A DNA stretch of 64,000 nucleotides from Eunapius fragilis (Eukaryota; Porifera; Demospongiae; Spongillida; Spongillidae), in contig OY811976.1 in assembly GCA_963681505.1 (NCBI GenBank), forward strand, positions 1,581,416 through 1,645,415. Reading direction: 5' to 3'. Under the pieces are notes generated by a model. The model ran no database searches. It saw only the letters and a list, made by a program, of their open reading frames with translations, and was not told where the DNA came from. Positions 42,901 to 54,322 of the stretch are shown here, piece by piece. How positions within the stretch are numbered: position 1 is the stretch's first letter; each line of letters starts with the position of its first letter. A program made the translations under genes and the position numbers.

Positions 42901-45900
42901 GCGTGCAGATGCTTATTCTGAGATGTCGACATCAAAGAAAAGTTTGCAGTGTCTGTGTGACTGTTCACAGTGTCAAAATAAGCATTATTGTTCTTATCCC
43001 ACGCGCCAAAGGCATCGTGCCAAATATGGCCTATTAGCATTGTCTTCCTCAGCATCATGTACAAGTGCACGTGCGCAACAGATGCACATGACATCGACGT
43101 CTACTACTTTTCATCCATCCTGCGATGCTGGTTGTACAACCGAGCCTTTGGTCACTGATGATACAGTCACTGGTATGGTAATTATCGTTATAGTTGCACA
43201 TATATGAATTTTATATTTAATACTAACAAGTGGTTGATGAATGTGATCAGGCGACAACCACATGCAGTACGGCTTTGATGAATACAGAGAATGATGAAAA
43301 TGGTACTGTTGATTATACACATGCTTCCGTTTCAAGCCTTTCATCTGATTCAGATTCAGGTACTTTTCTTTTAGTTTTTTTTTTTAACTACGTGTTTAAT
43401 GACTATTGTTATTAATACATAAGTATGCATGAAATAAGATACAAAATACACTGACGCACAATTACATACACATAACAATTCAAGAGGCACAATCCTGGTG
43501 AGGATAGCCGAAGAAATGGATCTCATGAGGCAGGTGTTAAGCCTTCCGTAAATCTCATTTATGACGACTGATTTAGGCTTGGAGCATGCAATTGCCAGCC
43601 TGGATGCCAACTGCGCAAAAGTTTTAACTGCCTCTTGACCCCATGCTCCGTACGTCTCGACAACCAAAGGGATGCACACCCAACCTAATTCCCCACATTT
43701 AACATCATTACTGTTGTGTTTTCTTATCTCTGAGGCCTGAGCCGCCACTCCTGAAGACACTCCCACTTCCGAAAGGATAAGTGAATTTAGCGGAGAGGTC
43801 ACACAGAAGTCAAAGGCTGCAGGCTTGCCCAGTGACCAATTGTGGACAAGGACATCTGCGGGTCTACTGTGGTCATGGTCTGGAGTTAAATTATTACCTA
43901 CTTCGAGCTTGACCGGAAGGTGAGCCAGGCGGCAGGAATCTGCAAACACGTCTCACAGCAGGTTATGGCAATGAACTGCGTCTCCCCCTCGTTTGCACGT
44001 GGACGCATGGTGGCCTAGTGGATCCAGGATAGAATCTGGGCAGAATGCACAACTAGAGCCACATGATGTGCCTAAACCTAGCCACCATTTAAGGGCTACA
44101 TTGTATTGGTTTGGTTCGATATGGAGCCCAAAGCCTTCTGATGGCACAACCGAAAGCCAAGCAGAGGAATGAGGGGCAGAGATGGATAATAGGCGTGCCG
44201 TATCAGCGAGTGAGGACCTGTTAAATATGCCCTGAAGTTGATAATCATCCAGTTTGGATGACAGGATCTTTTGATTTATATATATATGTTGGAAGATGCG
44301 AGGGAGTCCAACGAAATCTTATCAGCTGGTGCTACACATACATTGAACATCTCCACAGCATGGGTGAGGTGGGTAAGAGACTGGAGGCCATAGCCGGATG
44401 AACAAATGGAGGCAATGTAAGCAGCTTGAGCATGAAGCATGAGAGAGCGCATACCCAAACCACCTCTACTCAAACTTAGCTGGGCCTGATTCCATGATAC
44501 ATCAGTCAAGTCTACCGAACTACTCTGAGACAGACAACATCTAACATCCTGGTCGAAAAGCTCCAGAGCTTTGACGGAGAGCAAGGGTGGAGTAGTGCGA
44601 GCCAGATGAGATAGTTTGCAAAAGCCACTACAAGTGCGAAGTAGCATTAAAGCTACTTGAGGATCAAGTGCTCCAACTTCTTCTATCTGTAGCATGAGTT
44701 GTTTAGCCAAACCATGCTTATGAGAAATAAAGGTGGTACAAAAATCTAGGTCACCAATGGGGATCCCCAAGATTTCAATGTTTGGCTGGTGGGATTGCTT
44801 CATTGATGGGGGGAAGTGACTTAGGTCGCTGTGACAAAAAAACTTCACATTTATAATGTTGACATGTAGTCCCAAAGAGTGACCTCTTTCTTCTGAAATA
44901 GCCAGCACTCTACATACCTCAGTGCTCGAGCCTGCCACAACACCATTACAACAGATTGGCACAGCCTGGCTCCAATACAATCTCAGACACTAAGATATTC
45001 AACACCAAAGAGAATAAGAGAGGGCCGAGGGGATCCCTATGCTGGACACCACATTCTGAAGCCATCGTGTGCCATAAGTATGGGTGCTGGCTATAACACC
45101 AATGAGCCCAAGGGTAGAGTTCAGGAAAATGTTTGGCACACTCTGAGAGGAGTGCCTGACGCGACACCAGATTAAACGCATTCTTCATATCTACTTTCAA
45201 CACTACAAAGTTTTCGTCCAGCCAATGCTTTTCGACACACGCTCCCCTTCCCTGTCCTCACGAACAAGGGCTAACTACGTACATGTATGTGGTTTTTTTT
45301 CTAGATGGTGTTCAGTTGGATTCCTACTCAGAATCAAATTTATTTGATACTTCATCACCATTTGAGCAAGGTATGACAAAGTTTAATGTTTTGCATATAC
45401 AGGCATGGTACACAATCTTGGAAAAGTAACAGTGTGCTGTTATTTAATTTAAAATTATCCAGGTTTCATTCAATTTTTTTGTATTTGTGTCTTTTGTCCG
45501 TTTGTTTGTATTGTGATGTATTGAAATATTGCTGATGGAGTTGATTTGAACACCCTATATATCATGATACACGTACTGAAATGCAGCAAATGGATAGCAC
45601 TCATGAAAAAAGTGAAGACCTGCCATCAGGTAACTTACTCAAATAGCATGCTGTTATCATGTAAACAGACACTAGTTTTAAAATAAATAAAACGCTACCA
45701 AATAAATATTAATGGGACAGATCTAAGGAAATAAAATAAAATACTATACAGCGTTACATTATTTTATATTTCACTTCATATTTACTTCTGTACACAATGA
45801 AAGTTCTTATAGCATTTTGTGGACTAATTTCAATTTTACTAAAATCAATTGCTCATCCACTGTATGAGATATTCCCAACCACATTAAAGGACTATATAAG

Positions 45901-48137
45901 ACTATTGGTGTCACTCATATGGACATGGTGATATACACAGTGTGTCCAAATAACAAATGTAACAAACTGTACAGTTCTATTGATGCAGAAACATCCATAA
46001 CCTGTACTAATGTTATACTTGGAAAACCTTGTGGGCATAAGCTTGGTTACCAAAGAAATCTAGCATTTAGTAGAACAAAAAGGACGCCCTACAAGAAATA
46101 CCATTTTCTACCTCCATCCACATGGTTAAAGTACATGTTCAAAGATCCGCAGTTTTGAAAGTTTATTGACAGTTCAAAGCAAGGTTTTGAATCACCTGGA
46201 GATGTCTTAAAAGATGTGCATGATGGAAATATTTGGAAAACTTTTGTCATTGATCAAAGCACATCTGAACCATTCTTCTTAACATCAAATAACATTGGTC
46301 TGCTTCTAAACATTGATTGGTTCAAACCTTTCAAGCGTTCTGAATATAAGGTTTCTGCAATTATGATCTCTGTTCTCAACTTACCAAGGCAAGAACGTTG
46401 TAAGACTAAATGGACTATGATTGTAGGAGTGATTCCTGGTCCATCAGAACCAAAGGGTAATATAAACACCTCCCTAGCTCCACTGGTTGATGATCTTTTG
46501 TTATTGAAGGATGGTTTGGATTTACTTCCCAATGGAGGTAATGTTAAAGCCGCTCTACTTGGCCTTTCAGCAGATATGCCTGCTTTGAGAAAAGTTGCAC
46601 AATTCCTAGGTCACAAGGCTGACTTAGGGTGCTCCCGTTGCACGTTTAAGGCAGAACGTGAACCAGGCAAACAGGGTGCATCAGGGAAGATGAGTTATTA
46701 CACACGGTCGTATGCACCACATAGAACGTAAGCCCAAACATTGATACAAGCAAAGGAATATCAATCTGCTGAGTCCTTAACACAGGCACAGAGCATTCAA
46801 AGAAAAAATGGTGTCCGACACAGTGAACTTCTTAGGTTACCATACTTTGACATTGTAAGGATGACAATTACAGACCCAATGCACACGTTTTTGCTAGGAA
46901 TGGTCCAAAATGAAACAAAACTATGTCTAGCATCTCTTTCAGGCACAAAACTATCAGAGTTTTATAAACTTTGAAAAACATAAAAGTGCCTTATGATATG
47001 GGAAGGCTACCAAATAACATCAACAGCAGTGAAGGGCTTTCAGGGCTCACAGCTCAGCAGTGGAAAAATTTTGCATGTATATATGCTAGGCCATGTCTGT
47101 CAGGGTTGATATCTGCCAATGCATACAAAAGTTACTGTCTACTGTGTGAAATAATTGAACTATTGATAAAGCCTACCTTTACTAGTGAAGAAATTGATGA
47201 ACTCTTTAGATTGTTAAATGAACATCACAAATTGTTTGCTACAGTGTATGGGAAGTGGGAAGTTACAATTAATTATCATATGGCCTTACATATACCTGAT
47301 GTGATTTATGACTTTGGGCCATCCCATGGATACTGGTGCTTTGCAAATGAACGCTTAAATGGGTTCTTGTCCGATATTCCTAACAACAATCAAAATATCG
47401 AGCTTCAAATCATGAACATATTTCATCAGCAATTCTCATCACAGGTTGTAGATATTGATATAAGTTCTGTGACAAAAGAAGACGTTTCAATGATTACTAA
47501 AGGCAGTGAAAGTGATACATCATTCAGTGATGTTTACTTTTGATATCAAATTTGCTTAAACCACCTGAAGATGGATTTCAGTTTCAAATAAAGTTAGACA
47601 GAGATGTTTTGAATTGGCCAATTGAACTTCTTCGTCCTAGTCAATTGAGAGTAAGAGTGAGTGATGAGTTTATAGGAGAATTAGAAGAACATTTGAGGAT
47701 GTTGTACAGCACTGATGTAAGTGCATTGCCACTAATAGATTAGTTTGGGCGTTGCTTTGTTAATGGACAAACATTTTCCTCTGAGTACAATTCAACAGAC
47801 AGAGGATCAGTCGTCAAATCCATGTTTGCTTTGAAAGAGAGCAATGATATTCATCCTTACTTTGGGGTGGTTCGATTCTATTTCAAAGTATATTTTACAT
47901 TGCAATGCAATATCAATGGGATTAATCAAACTGATGGAAGACAAGTTATTTGCGTATGTGACATGGCTGACATTTAGATCACCCAGCAAAGATAAAACAT
48001 CTGGCCTTTTCATGGTGAATAACACATTCTATGAACGTGATAGAATTTTAAGTCCAAGGCGTTTTGTGAACCGTTGTATTCTAGCTCCAGTTGCAGGGAA
48101 AACATCATCATTCTATGTGTGTGAACTTCCCCTGTGA
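42899..48137 (+). pseudogene. CACTA transposase (Transposase_21/Tnp2-like), interrupted
   Basis: Exon 1 (42899-43172) has a Cys-rich start CLCDCSQCQNKHYCSYPTRQ RHRAKYG. Exon 2 is about 43249-43359. Then comes the nested retroelement, small acidic exons (45304-45371; around 45590-45632), and the main body 45797-48137. In the body, WLKYMFKDPQF, NIGLLLNIDWFKPFKRSEYK, GVIPGPSEPKGNINTSLAPL, ADMPALRKVAQFLGHKADLG, CSRC, LRLPYFDIVRMTITDPMHTF, LTAQQWKNFACIYARPCLSG and FGPSHGYWCFANERLNGFL follow the family order. Breaks: a frameshift near 45905, in-frame stops at 46156, 46729, 46972 and 47741, and a further shift near 47960. Catalysis by this copy is not possible. Confidence 0.85.
43384..45280 (-). mobile_element. 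R2-type non-LTR retrotransposon fragment nested in CACTA intron
   Basis: 5'-truncated and on the minus strand. RT motifs: VDMKNAFN (motif A) and a B-like DPLGPLLFSLVL at about 45190-45010. The catalytic Y-x-D-D expected before GVVAGSSTEVCRVL is missing, a deletion near 44945. Then a thumb region, an R2-type CX2CX9HX4C knuckle (CAFCPDSILDPLGHHASTC, about 44080-44000), and a restriction-like endonuclease region with RPADVLVHNW and KPAAFDFCVTSPLN (about 43880-43790). Bounded on the plus strand by T-runs near 43372-43386 and 45292-45300. The insertion lies between a donor at 43360 and an acceptor at 45303, that is, in an intron of the transposase gene. Confidence 0.78.
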
Positions 48138-48289
48138 ATTACAATGTTGACAATAATACATGGATATATATTTTTAAGTTTTAATTAATGTCATGCATAT
48201 GGATGTGTATCAAAGGCTTTTGATTTCAAAATCACCCTTAGAATGGATGCATGGAATTTATTTGGTATAAAAACATGTACATGTGTATA

Positions 48290-48530
48290 CTGCATGAACA
48301 CGAATAAAAAATTTTACACAAGTGGATTCAAAATCATATTCAAATCGCATGAATCATATGACAAATCGTTTTAAAAATCCCAACGTTATTTCTGGGGAAC
48401 AAATGCGTAAAATAAAATAGTGATTTTCCACACGATTTTAAGAATCAACGCTTGATTTTAGTGGATTCGGAATCATACTCAAATAATATGAATCATCTGA
48501 CAAATCATTTGTAAAATCATTTGACGCATA
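48290..48530. repeat. Right subterminal repeats of CACTA element
   Basis: Repeated ACAAATCATTT / CACGATTTTAAG motifs mirroring those at 41385-41650, ending in the right TIR. Confidence 0.7.
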
Positions 48531-48583
48531 ATTTCCCTGTGACTGTCATGTGACATACAATCGTGCGGTTTCTAAAAGCTACA

Positions 48584-49793
48584 ATGTATGCTGAAGAATC
48601 CAAGGCTTACAAGCAGCTAGATGCTGTGGGGAAGCTGCGCTACACAGAGAAGCTCCAGCTGTTGGGCTTAACGGGCGATCCGTATGTTGCTCCGAGGGAT
48701 GCCTTTGTAGCGGATCCAGAAACATGGCCAGCAGTAGATTTCCCCGACATATGTGTTTATTTGATCCACTCACCAAGCCCATATACAAAAGAAGCGTTGA
48801 AAGCTTATAAAAGTACGGAGGCTTGGGCTTACTTTTCAGCTGGCTATGTAAGTGACATAAAACTGATGCAACTCAACAGCGAAACATGCCTTGTTCTAGC
48901 AGAGGTATCATATTAAATATTAGCTAGCAGCATTGCCTTCAATGTAGCAATTTTCATCAATCTCTCAGGTTCAGCATGGTCAGAAAAGAAGCTCTCCACC
49001 TCTGAGACCATGGATTGGTGTCCGTTACAACGGAGAAATCACTTGTACCCATTGCAACTGCATGGCGGGAACAGGAGAAGCCTGTTCTCATATTGCAGCA
49101 TTGTTGTATGCTGTAATGACAAAGGCAAAGTTGCGAAATGAAGTGGCTTGTACCTCTGTTCTATGCAAATGGATGGAAGCTTCGCAGACTAATGTGAGTT
49201 CACTGCTTTTGATTATGGCTTTTCACTGTTTTCTATTCCCAAGCCTTATTTGCCACTATTAAGGACATAAAATTCTTCAATCCTTTAAGACTTTTTAAAT
49301 GCAGCTTTTCAATGTTCTGATTCACAGCACTCAGAACAACATGATGCTGCAAAAAGTATTGATATAATGCCATGTACCACAAATTGCAGAAAAGAATGAA
49401 TTCTATGCAAGACTTCATGTTGCAAATCCAAACGCTGCCATTTTGTCCATCATTCCTGGCTATTCCGAAACATTCAACAGCAGTTCATCATTGCCACCAA
49501 TTATGCTGGATTTTGCAAAACCAGAATACATGGATTTAGAATATGCAGATCTCCTAAATGAGTGTGAAAAGATTTTCTGCTCATTGTTTGTTACTTCAGA
49601 ACAGGTAGCCCGCTTAGAGAGAGTAACAAGGAAGCAGGCAAAGTCTAGGTTGTGGTATAGTCACAGAACAGGCAGAATCACTGCATCCATGCAAAATAAG
49701 ACAAGTAGCACATTCACCTCCTGGCAGTCCATCAATGAGTCTTATTAATGCCATATGTTTTCCTCAAAATGTAAAATTTATAAGCTGTGCTAC
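48584..49793 (+). pseudogene. SWIM-YqaJ-PHD gene, N-terminal exons
   Basis: Exon A (48584 to about 48904): KQLDAVGKLRYTEKLQLLGL, then WPAVDFPDICVYLIHSPSPY and STEAWAYFSAGYVSD, with donor GTATCA. Exon B (48970-49192) has the SWIM zinc-binding pattern CTHCNCMAGTGEACSHIAAL (CxC...CxH) and a GTGAGT donor. Later exon(s) 49328-49793: EFYARLHVANPNAAILSIIP, QVARLERVTRKQAKSRLWYS, HRTGRITAS. A frameshift follows near 49700, after which PGSPSMSLINAICFPQNVKF resumes before a GTATGT donor. This is the entry to a YqaJ (lambda-exonuclease-like) nuclease domain. The C-terminal half lies beyond an inserted composite repeat at 51950-52506. The nearest upstream sequence is the CACTA right end. Confidence 0.75.
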
Positions 49794-49834
49794 AAGGTAT
49801 GTTGATATCTGAGTCAATTAGTGTTTTCTCTCCT

Positions 49835-50120
49835 ACAAGTGATAAAAACATTCTCTATGCGAGAAGGTTGGTGGTATATAGGAATCAAAGGCGGTGGTGG
49901 TGTAAAAAGCAAGGGAACAAGGATTGTGATTGAAAAGGAAAAAAGAAATAGACCTATATTAGCAGCATGTCGTCATGTTTAACTGTGTGTGCTAATATAG
50001 GTCTATTTCATTTTTCCTTTTCAATCACAATCCTTGTTCCCTTGCTTTTTACACCACCATCGCCTTTGATTCCTATATACCACCAACCTTCTCGCATAGA
50101 GAATGTTTTTATCACTTGTT
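49835..50120. mobile_element. Long hairpin element, copy 4
   Basis: About 286 bp. Left arm ACAAGTGATAAAAACATTCT and complementary right arm. Sequence closest to copy 2 (22023-22306). It lies in what would be an intron of the SWIM-YqaJ gene. Confidence 0.88.
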
Positions 50121-50754
50121 TCCTACATTTTTTGGTAGATTTAGTATTGTATTTAGTTCTTGAAAAGTAACCATGTAGCAAGAATGTCAAATGACAGTTT
50201 TATTTTAGAATCTCGTGGCCATGCAATTTTTTGAGGTGTGGGTGTACCATTAAAACACACAGTATTACTATTTAAACAATAAGTACAAGTATTTCATTTA
50301 CAACCCAGGAGCATGTCATCTTGTATAGGATATACTGCTGTATATTCTGGACCAGGATATACTTCTGTATATCCAGGATATATAGCAGGTAGAGCAGGTG
50401 GAGCTAATCCTGCAGCTGGACATGGACCTGAAACAGGTGATTTAAACAACCATTAGTTAAAACAAATCCTCCACTGGCAAGTGAAGCCATATAATACATC
50501 AGACAAAGATTACATGTACCCACTGATCTCACGCTATTATCAGATAAACCACAATACGTTGTCATCAGCAACTTTGATACTATTAGATATAAATTATGCA
50601 CCACAATACACGTTAACATTATTACGAAATTGTTGTCAGCGAACAGCGTGCACATATTTCAAACAACAGCACGGAGAGAGATGCAATATCTTCCGCTGTA
50701 AATGTTGCATAAAATATTTTAGCGATACACTATACATGCTATAATTTATGTCCA
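50121..50754. other. Composite-repeat spacer; no gene recognised
   Basis: Starts like the spacer right of hairpin copy 2 (TTGTATTTAGTTCTTGAAA), then contains sequence absent there, including a short repeat of GGATATACTGCTGTATATTC / GGATATACTTCTGTATATCC near 50330-50380. Confidence 0.5.
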
Positions 50755-50870
50755 GATCCAACATTCATGGTGTAACGCACCTTCGGGGTGGTCGCTTTGA
50801 TGGTCCTTCCAGTAGCGCGCTTGACACCTTGTCGTGTCTTGTATTGCACTCGTTTGGCATATCTGTAGGT
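50755..50870 (-). pseudogene. KR-rich protein start fragment
   Basis: Minus-strand frame RYAKRVQYKTRQGVKRATGR, then TIKATTPKVRYTM. It parallels 22410-22598 (KVRYSM) in the co-linear composite repeat. Too short and isolated to be functional. Confidence 0.45.
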
Positions 50871-51439
50871 GTACGAGTGGCTAGTTGTTGCCGGGTTTTT
50901 TTTCTGTAAGGGCGGTGGTGTGGGGGAGACACATTCTAATTGGAGCCTCTTGCTTCACATTATCTGCTGTAGACTGTATACCGTAGTATCTGATCGCGTA
51001 TGTAGTTCCACCGACATAATTCGAAAGTTATGCTATATAAGAAGCTATAGTATAGAAATCAATTCGGTGAAAACAATTATATGCGATAGTGTCGGGTACT
51101 TACGTGTATGGTAGTTTTGGCTTTCATTTCAAGCTGCGTAACGAATGATAAGAGTTGCAATTGAGAGTAACGCACAGGCGTCATGTAGAAAATGATACCT
51201 TGAATATTCCTCAGGAGCCTTCCTATAACGTTATCGCTGCTCCATTCCGTTTCTCAACCATTTGGCATTATGGTTGGACATTTATACATGGAGCCGTAGG
51301 GACCCGAAAAGGCTCTTGGATTCAGTGCGTATACCTCTTCCACAGCGTGCGGGATTATTAAGAATTTGAATCACGCCCACGACACGTGGCTATTAATGCA
51401 TTTAAAAATAGCTAGCTGATGTAATTGGGTATTTTTAAC

Positions 51440-51870
51440 CGAATACCAAATAAGGTACTATTCGCTTTAGTTAATTGCCCGAACAGTTAGCGTCTAACAG
51501 ACCCCCGAAGATAACCTGCGGACGCATCCTGAAGCGATTGGTACACTTGGCGTGCTTTACAAACGTTCCTGTCGTGAGTTATACTCTCCGGAAGGAAGAA
51601 GAAGAATAAGAAGAAGCCGACGGAGGAGAAATTTTAGGTGGAACTGGGTACGGACGATGGGGACGAGGATTTTTGTTCTCTAAAAGTACACCGTCTTGTG
51701 ACACAAATACAACGCAGAACTGTTGTCCTTATTTATATCGCTCGAATGCCACTAAGAGCGAAGTGACCCGATTCTTAAATGTCCCGCTAGACGTGAGTGA
51801 CGTTTTTTTAATGACATTCATGATACTGTTGGATTCCTATATGGAACCTACTCGCGTAGGTTCCGATACA
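51440..51870 (-). mobile_element. Composite-repeat 5' module, copy 5
   Basis: Co-linear with 22720-23160. Ends with the stem-loop at 51843-51864 (arms GGAACCTAC / GTAGGTTCC). The AACCGCGCGGTT site is degenerate in this copy and in 22720-23160. Confidence 0.65.
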
Positions 51871-51949
51871 CATCTAGGTGGGGCACTGAAAATGAATGTG
51901 CAGCAAGGGAGCAGTTCAAGGTAGTAATGAAAGCCTAACATAGTAACTT

Positions 51950-52506
51950 TTCCATACCAGTGAGTGGCCTTGTTATTAATTCACAATACCCACACCTTGG
52001 AGCATCCCCCCAGATGGAGTAACTATGTGTGAATGCTGTGGTAAGGGTGTGGTTGAGCCCATATTCTGCTAGAGATTATACTGTCCAGGAGTATGCATTG
52101 GATTATCTAGAATATGCAGCAGATAGCATTCGCTTAAAGAAGGAACACTCATACTTCTATCAAGTGCAAACCCAAATCTTTTTGTGTCAAGCACAATTTG
52201 CAGTATGACACCTAAAGGAATCCACATTGAATGTATAGAACCATGTGTTGAATTTTTTCATGGTGTAGTTGCGAAAGTAAAACCATTTTACCTCAGAGTT
52301 ATTCTTCCAGAGCTTATCGGAAAGTGGTACTCAAAGCAAAAATTAACATCATATACCAACAAAAAAATCATCTCGAGCACTGAGAGGAGGAACAAATAAC
52401 TGAAGAAGTGTGGTGCTATTGTAGAAAACCAGAGGAGATTGGTAAACTTATGATTGGCTGCGACAATACTGCCTGTCCAATTGAGTGGTATCAGGACCTA
52501 CGTTAG
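51950..52506 (+). pseudogene. SWIM-YqaJ-PHD gene, C-terminal part
   Basis: After an acceptor near 51960: SGLVINSQYPHLGASPDGVT (the YqaJ GASPDG motif), then a Cys-rich CECCGKGVVE. The following catalytic E-x-K is destroyed: after VVE the frame jumps to PYSARDYTVQEY, removing the expected I-K-C residues. Continues HSYFYQVQTQIFLCQAQF, then a shift, then GIHIECIEP and VILPELIGKWYSKQ. In another frame it ends in a PHD finger, VWCYCRKPEEIGKLMIGCDN then WY, stop at 52504-52506. At least three lesions. YqaJ domains are 5'-3' exonucleases of the lambda-Exo fold; PHD fingers bind histone tails. Confidence 0.75.
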
Positions 52507-52509
52507 TTG

Positions 52510-52900
52510 GTCCTATGTAGGATTTGAAGTGTGATGAATACGATTAGCAAAACACCAGATTCCACTATTGCCGTTGCACCGTAGAATCAGTTGGACTTTA
52601 GCGAGCGTGTTTGGATACAGCCAACAATTACCTACAATGTAATAAAACTGCCGACGCTTAGAAAGCTCAGACAACAGAGATAACGCTCTCTCGTTCCCAC
52701 ACTCGAACCTGAAAAAAAGTTTCTCATTCCGGATATGATATGATAAGATTTACTCGGATAAGAGGTTTATTGCATTGCATCTTTGTCACGATTGAAGTAT
52801 AATGTTAGCCGTTATGCGGAAGCACTAGAACCAACAAGTTAGAAACTTATTGTCGAGTTGAATTTGTTTTATTACGTTAGTAACGAGAGTTATGCTTGAC
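52510..52900. other. No gene recognised
   Basis: 3' flank of the SWIM-YqaJ-PHD pseudogene. The end (ACTTAGTTTTGTTAGTA near 52920-52940) matches sequence at 23210-23225, beyond the module of copy 3. Confidence 0.45.
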
Positions 52901-52904
52901 ACAA

Positions 52905-53320
52905 ATTTCAATCTCTAGCAAACTTAGTTTTGTTAGTATAGCCCACAACAGATTTTATCGGCCTTTGGAGGACATAAAAGTGGGCGGGAACGTACGTTCT
53001 ATATTTCATGTCGGAAGTCTCGCTAGAGACTTCCATATAGGTTTTGAACCCGACTATGAATTTAATTAAAATCCCGCGACCCTACCGTAGCTTCACTCCC
53101 GACGATCGGATCGTCTAACTTGTTGCGGCAATCGAGAAAAACCTGAGTAGTTTCGTTTTTGTTTCACGTCGTAGAACCGCGTGGTTGTCGAGAACAAAAA
53201 TACTGCTGTCCTCGTTCCCCTTCCAAACATAATGGGCGGGTCGTCTTCTTCTGCTTCTTCTTCTTGGGAACTCATAACTCGGGACATGAACACTTTTTAT
53301 TGCACCAATAGCTTTAGAAT
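52905..53320 (+). mobile_element. Composite-repeat 5' module, copy 6
   Basis: Begins with the stem-loop at 53013-53034 (on this strand arms GGAAGTCTC / GAGACTTCC, loop GCTA), then CCCGACTATGAATT, GTAGAACCGCGTGGTTGT (the palindrome with one change), GAGAACAAAA and CACCAATAGCTTTAGAAT. Hairpin copy 5 and then a KR-rich frame follow. Confidence 0.62.
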
Positions 53321-53510
53321 TTGCTGGAGGACTCGCCATAGTCGATGTCAGGCTTTGATACGCAAATGCCTAAAGACCTATATACGGTCTTATCAAGTCT
53401 AATTAAGCTAAAGTACCTAGATAATTTTCACAATACGTCCGGATTGAAGTTAAATGAAAGGGGGGAAAACTGCAATGCAACAGTGATTTGGTGTTAAAAA
53501 AATTAAGGAA

Positions 53511-53803
53511 ACAAGTAAATAAAAACATTCTCTCTGAGAATGTTGGTGGGATATAGGTTTTTCAGGCAAATAGTATACTGGTGTAAAAAGCAAGGAAACA
53601 AGTTTTATCAGAAAGGAAAATGTAATAGTCCTATATTTAGCACAGAAACAGCATATGCCTTAGTCAAAGTGTGCTAAATTTAGGACTATTACATTTCCCC
53701 GTCTGATAAAACTTGTTTCCTTGCTTTTTACACCAGTATACTATTTGCCTGCAAAACCTATATCCCACCAACTTTCTCAGAGAGAATGTTTTTATTTACT
53801 TGT
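53511..53803. mobile_element. Long hairpin element, copy 5
   Basis: About 293 bp. Arms ACAAGTAAATAAAAACATTC / complement, internal GGTGTAAAAAGCAAGGAAAC and GTCCTATATTTAGCACA as in the other copies. A diverged inner arm (TTTTCAGGCAAATAGTATAC) is mirrored exactly on the right side, so the stem is preserved despite sequence change. Confidence 0.88.
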
Positions 53804-53881
53804 ACATGTAGTACGCTACTATTCAATTTTTGTACGGTGTACTTTGCAAAAGCTTGACGTTTCTGGTTTGTTTTCTTCAAA

Positions 53882-54092
53882 ATGCCGTCACGTCGATCGC
53901 AAAGAGATAAGAATCGTGCAAAGAAGATCGCAAAGTTAAATGATGACTGTTGTGTGAGGAGCGTGACAGTTTTCAAGAAGCGCATGAAAAAAAGAAGACT
54001 TGCACAAAGCCGATCCTAAGAGTATGAAGGAGAGCGCGAAGGCCCAATACTGGCTTGATCCGGAAAGTAAGAAGGAGAGCGCGAAGGGTTGA
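53882..54092 (+). pseudogene. KR-rich protein start
   Basis: ATG at 53882 opens a 45-codon basic frame MPSRRSQRDKNRAKKIAKLN...KKRMKKRRLAQSRS. After a frame change near 54005 the sequence reads DPKSMKESAKAQYWLDPESK KESAKG, a tandem motif (x-DPxSxKESAKxQYW) of the same kind as at 22410-22598 and 17010-16885. Likely the N-terminal repeat region of a transposon-borne protein; the rest is absent. Confidence 0.45.
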
Positions 54093-54200
54093 GTGAGTGA
54101 TGTGCAAAAAAAAAATGAAAACACACCTTCCTGCAGCAAGGTTGTCCTTCCCTGAGCTGTTGCACACATGAAACCACACCTTCCTGCAGCAAAGTTGTCC

Positions 54201-54236
54201 TCCCCTGAGCTGATGCACACACACACACACACACAT

Positions 54237-54320
<84 letters not shown>
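54201..54320. repeat. (CA)n microsatellite
   Basis: About 120 bp, nearly pure CA with AAAC interruptions. It is preceded by two direct copies of CACACCTTCCTGCAGCAA (54123 and 54175). Confidence 0.92.

Positions 54321-54322
<2 letters not shown>

Larger units (their letters stand above)
41374..48541 (+). mobile_element. CACTA (EnSpm-type) DNA transposon, 7.2 kb
   Basis: Ends are CACAGGGAAATTTCACGTCA on the left and, read inward, CACAGGGAAATTATGCGTCA on the right. The flanking trinucleotide is ACT on both sides (41371-41373 and 48542-48544), an exact 3-bp target duplication as expected for this superfamily. Arrays of short subterminal repeats (AAATCAT / GATTTT) line both ends. It carries a Tnp2-type transposase on the plus strand and a second gene on the minus strand, with adjacent starts near 42.9 kb. 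An R2-type retroelement is nested at about 43.4-45.3 kb. The transposase is broken, so it is not autonomous. Confidence 0.9.

Noticed and set aside
42873-43344. Minus-strand ORFs opposite transposase exon 1
   Set aside because: Shadows; the plus strand has the Cys-rich N terminus typical of the family.
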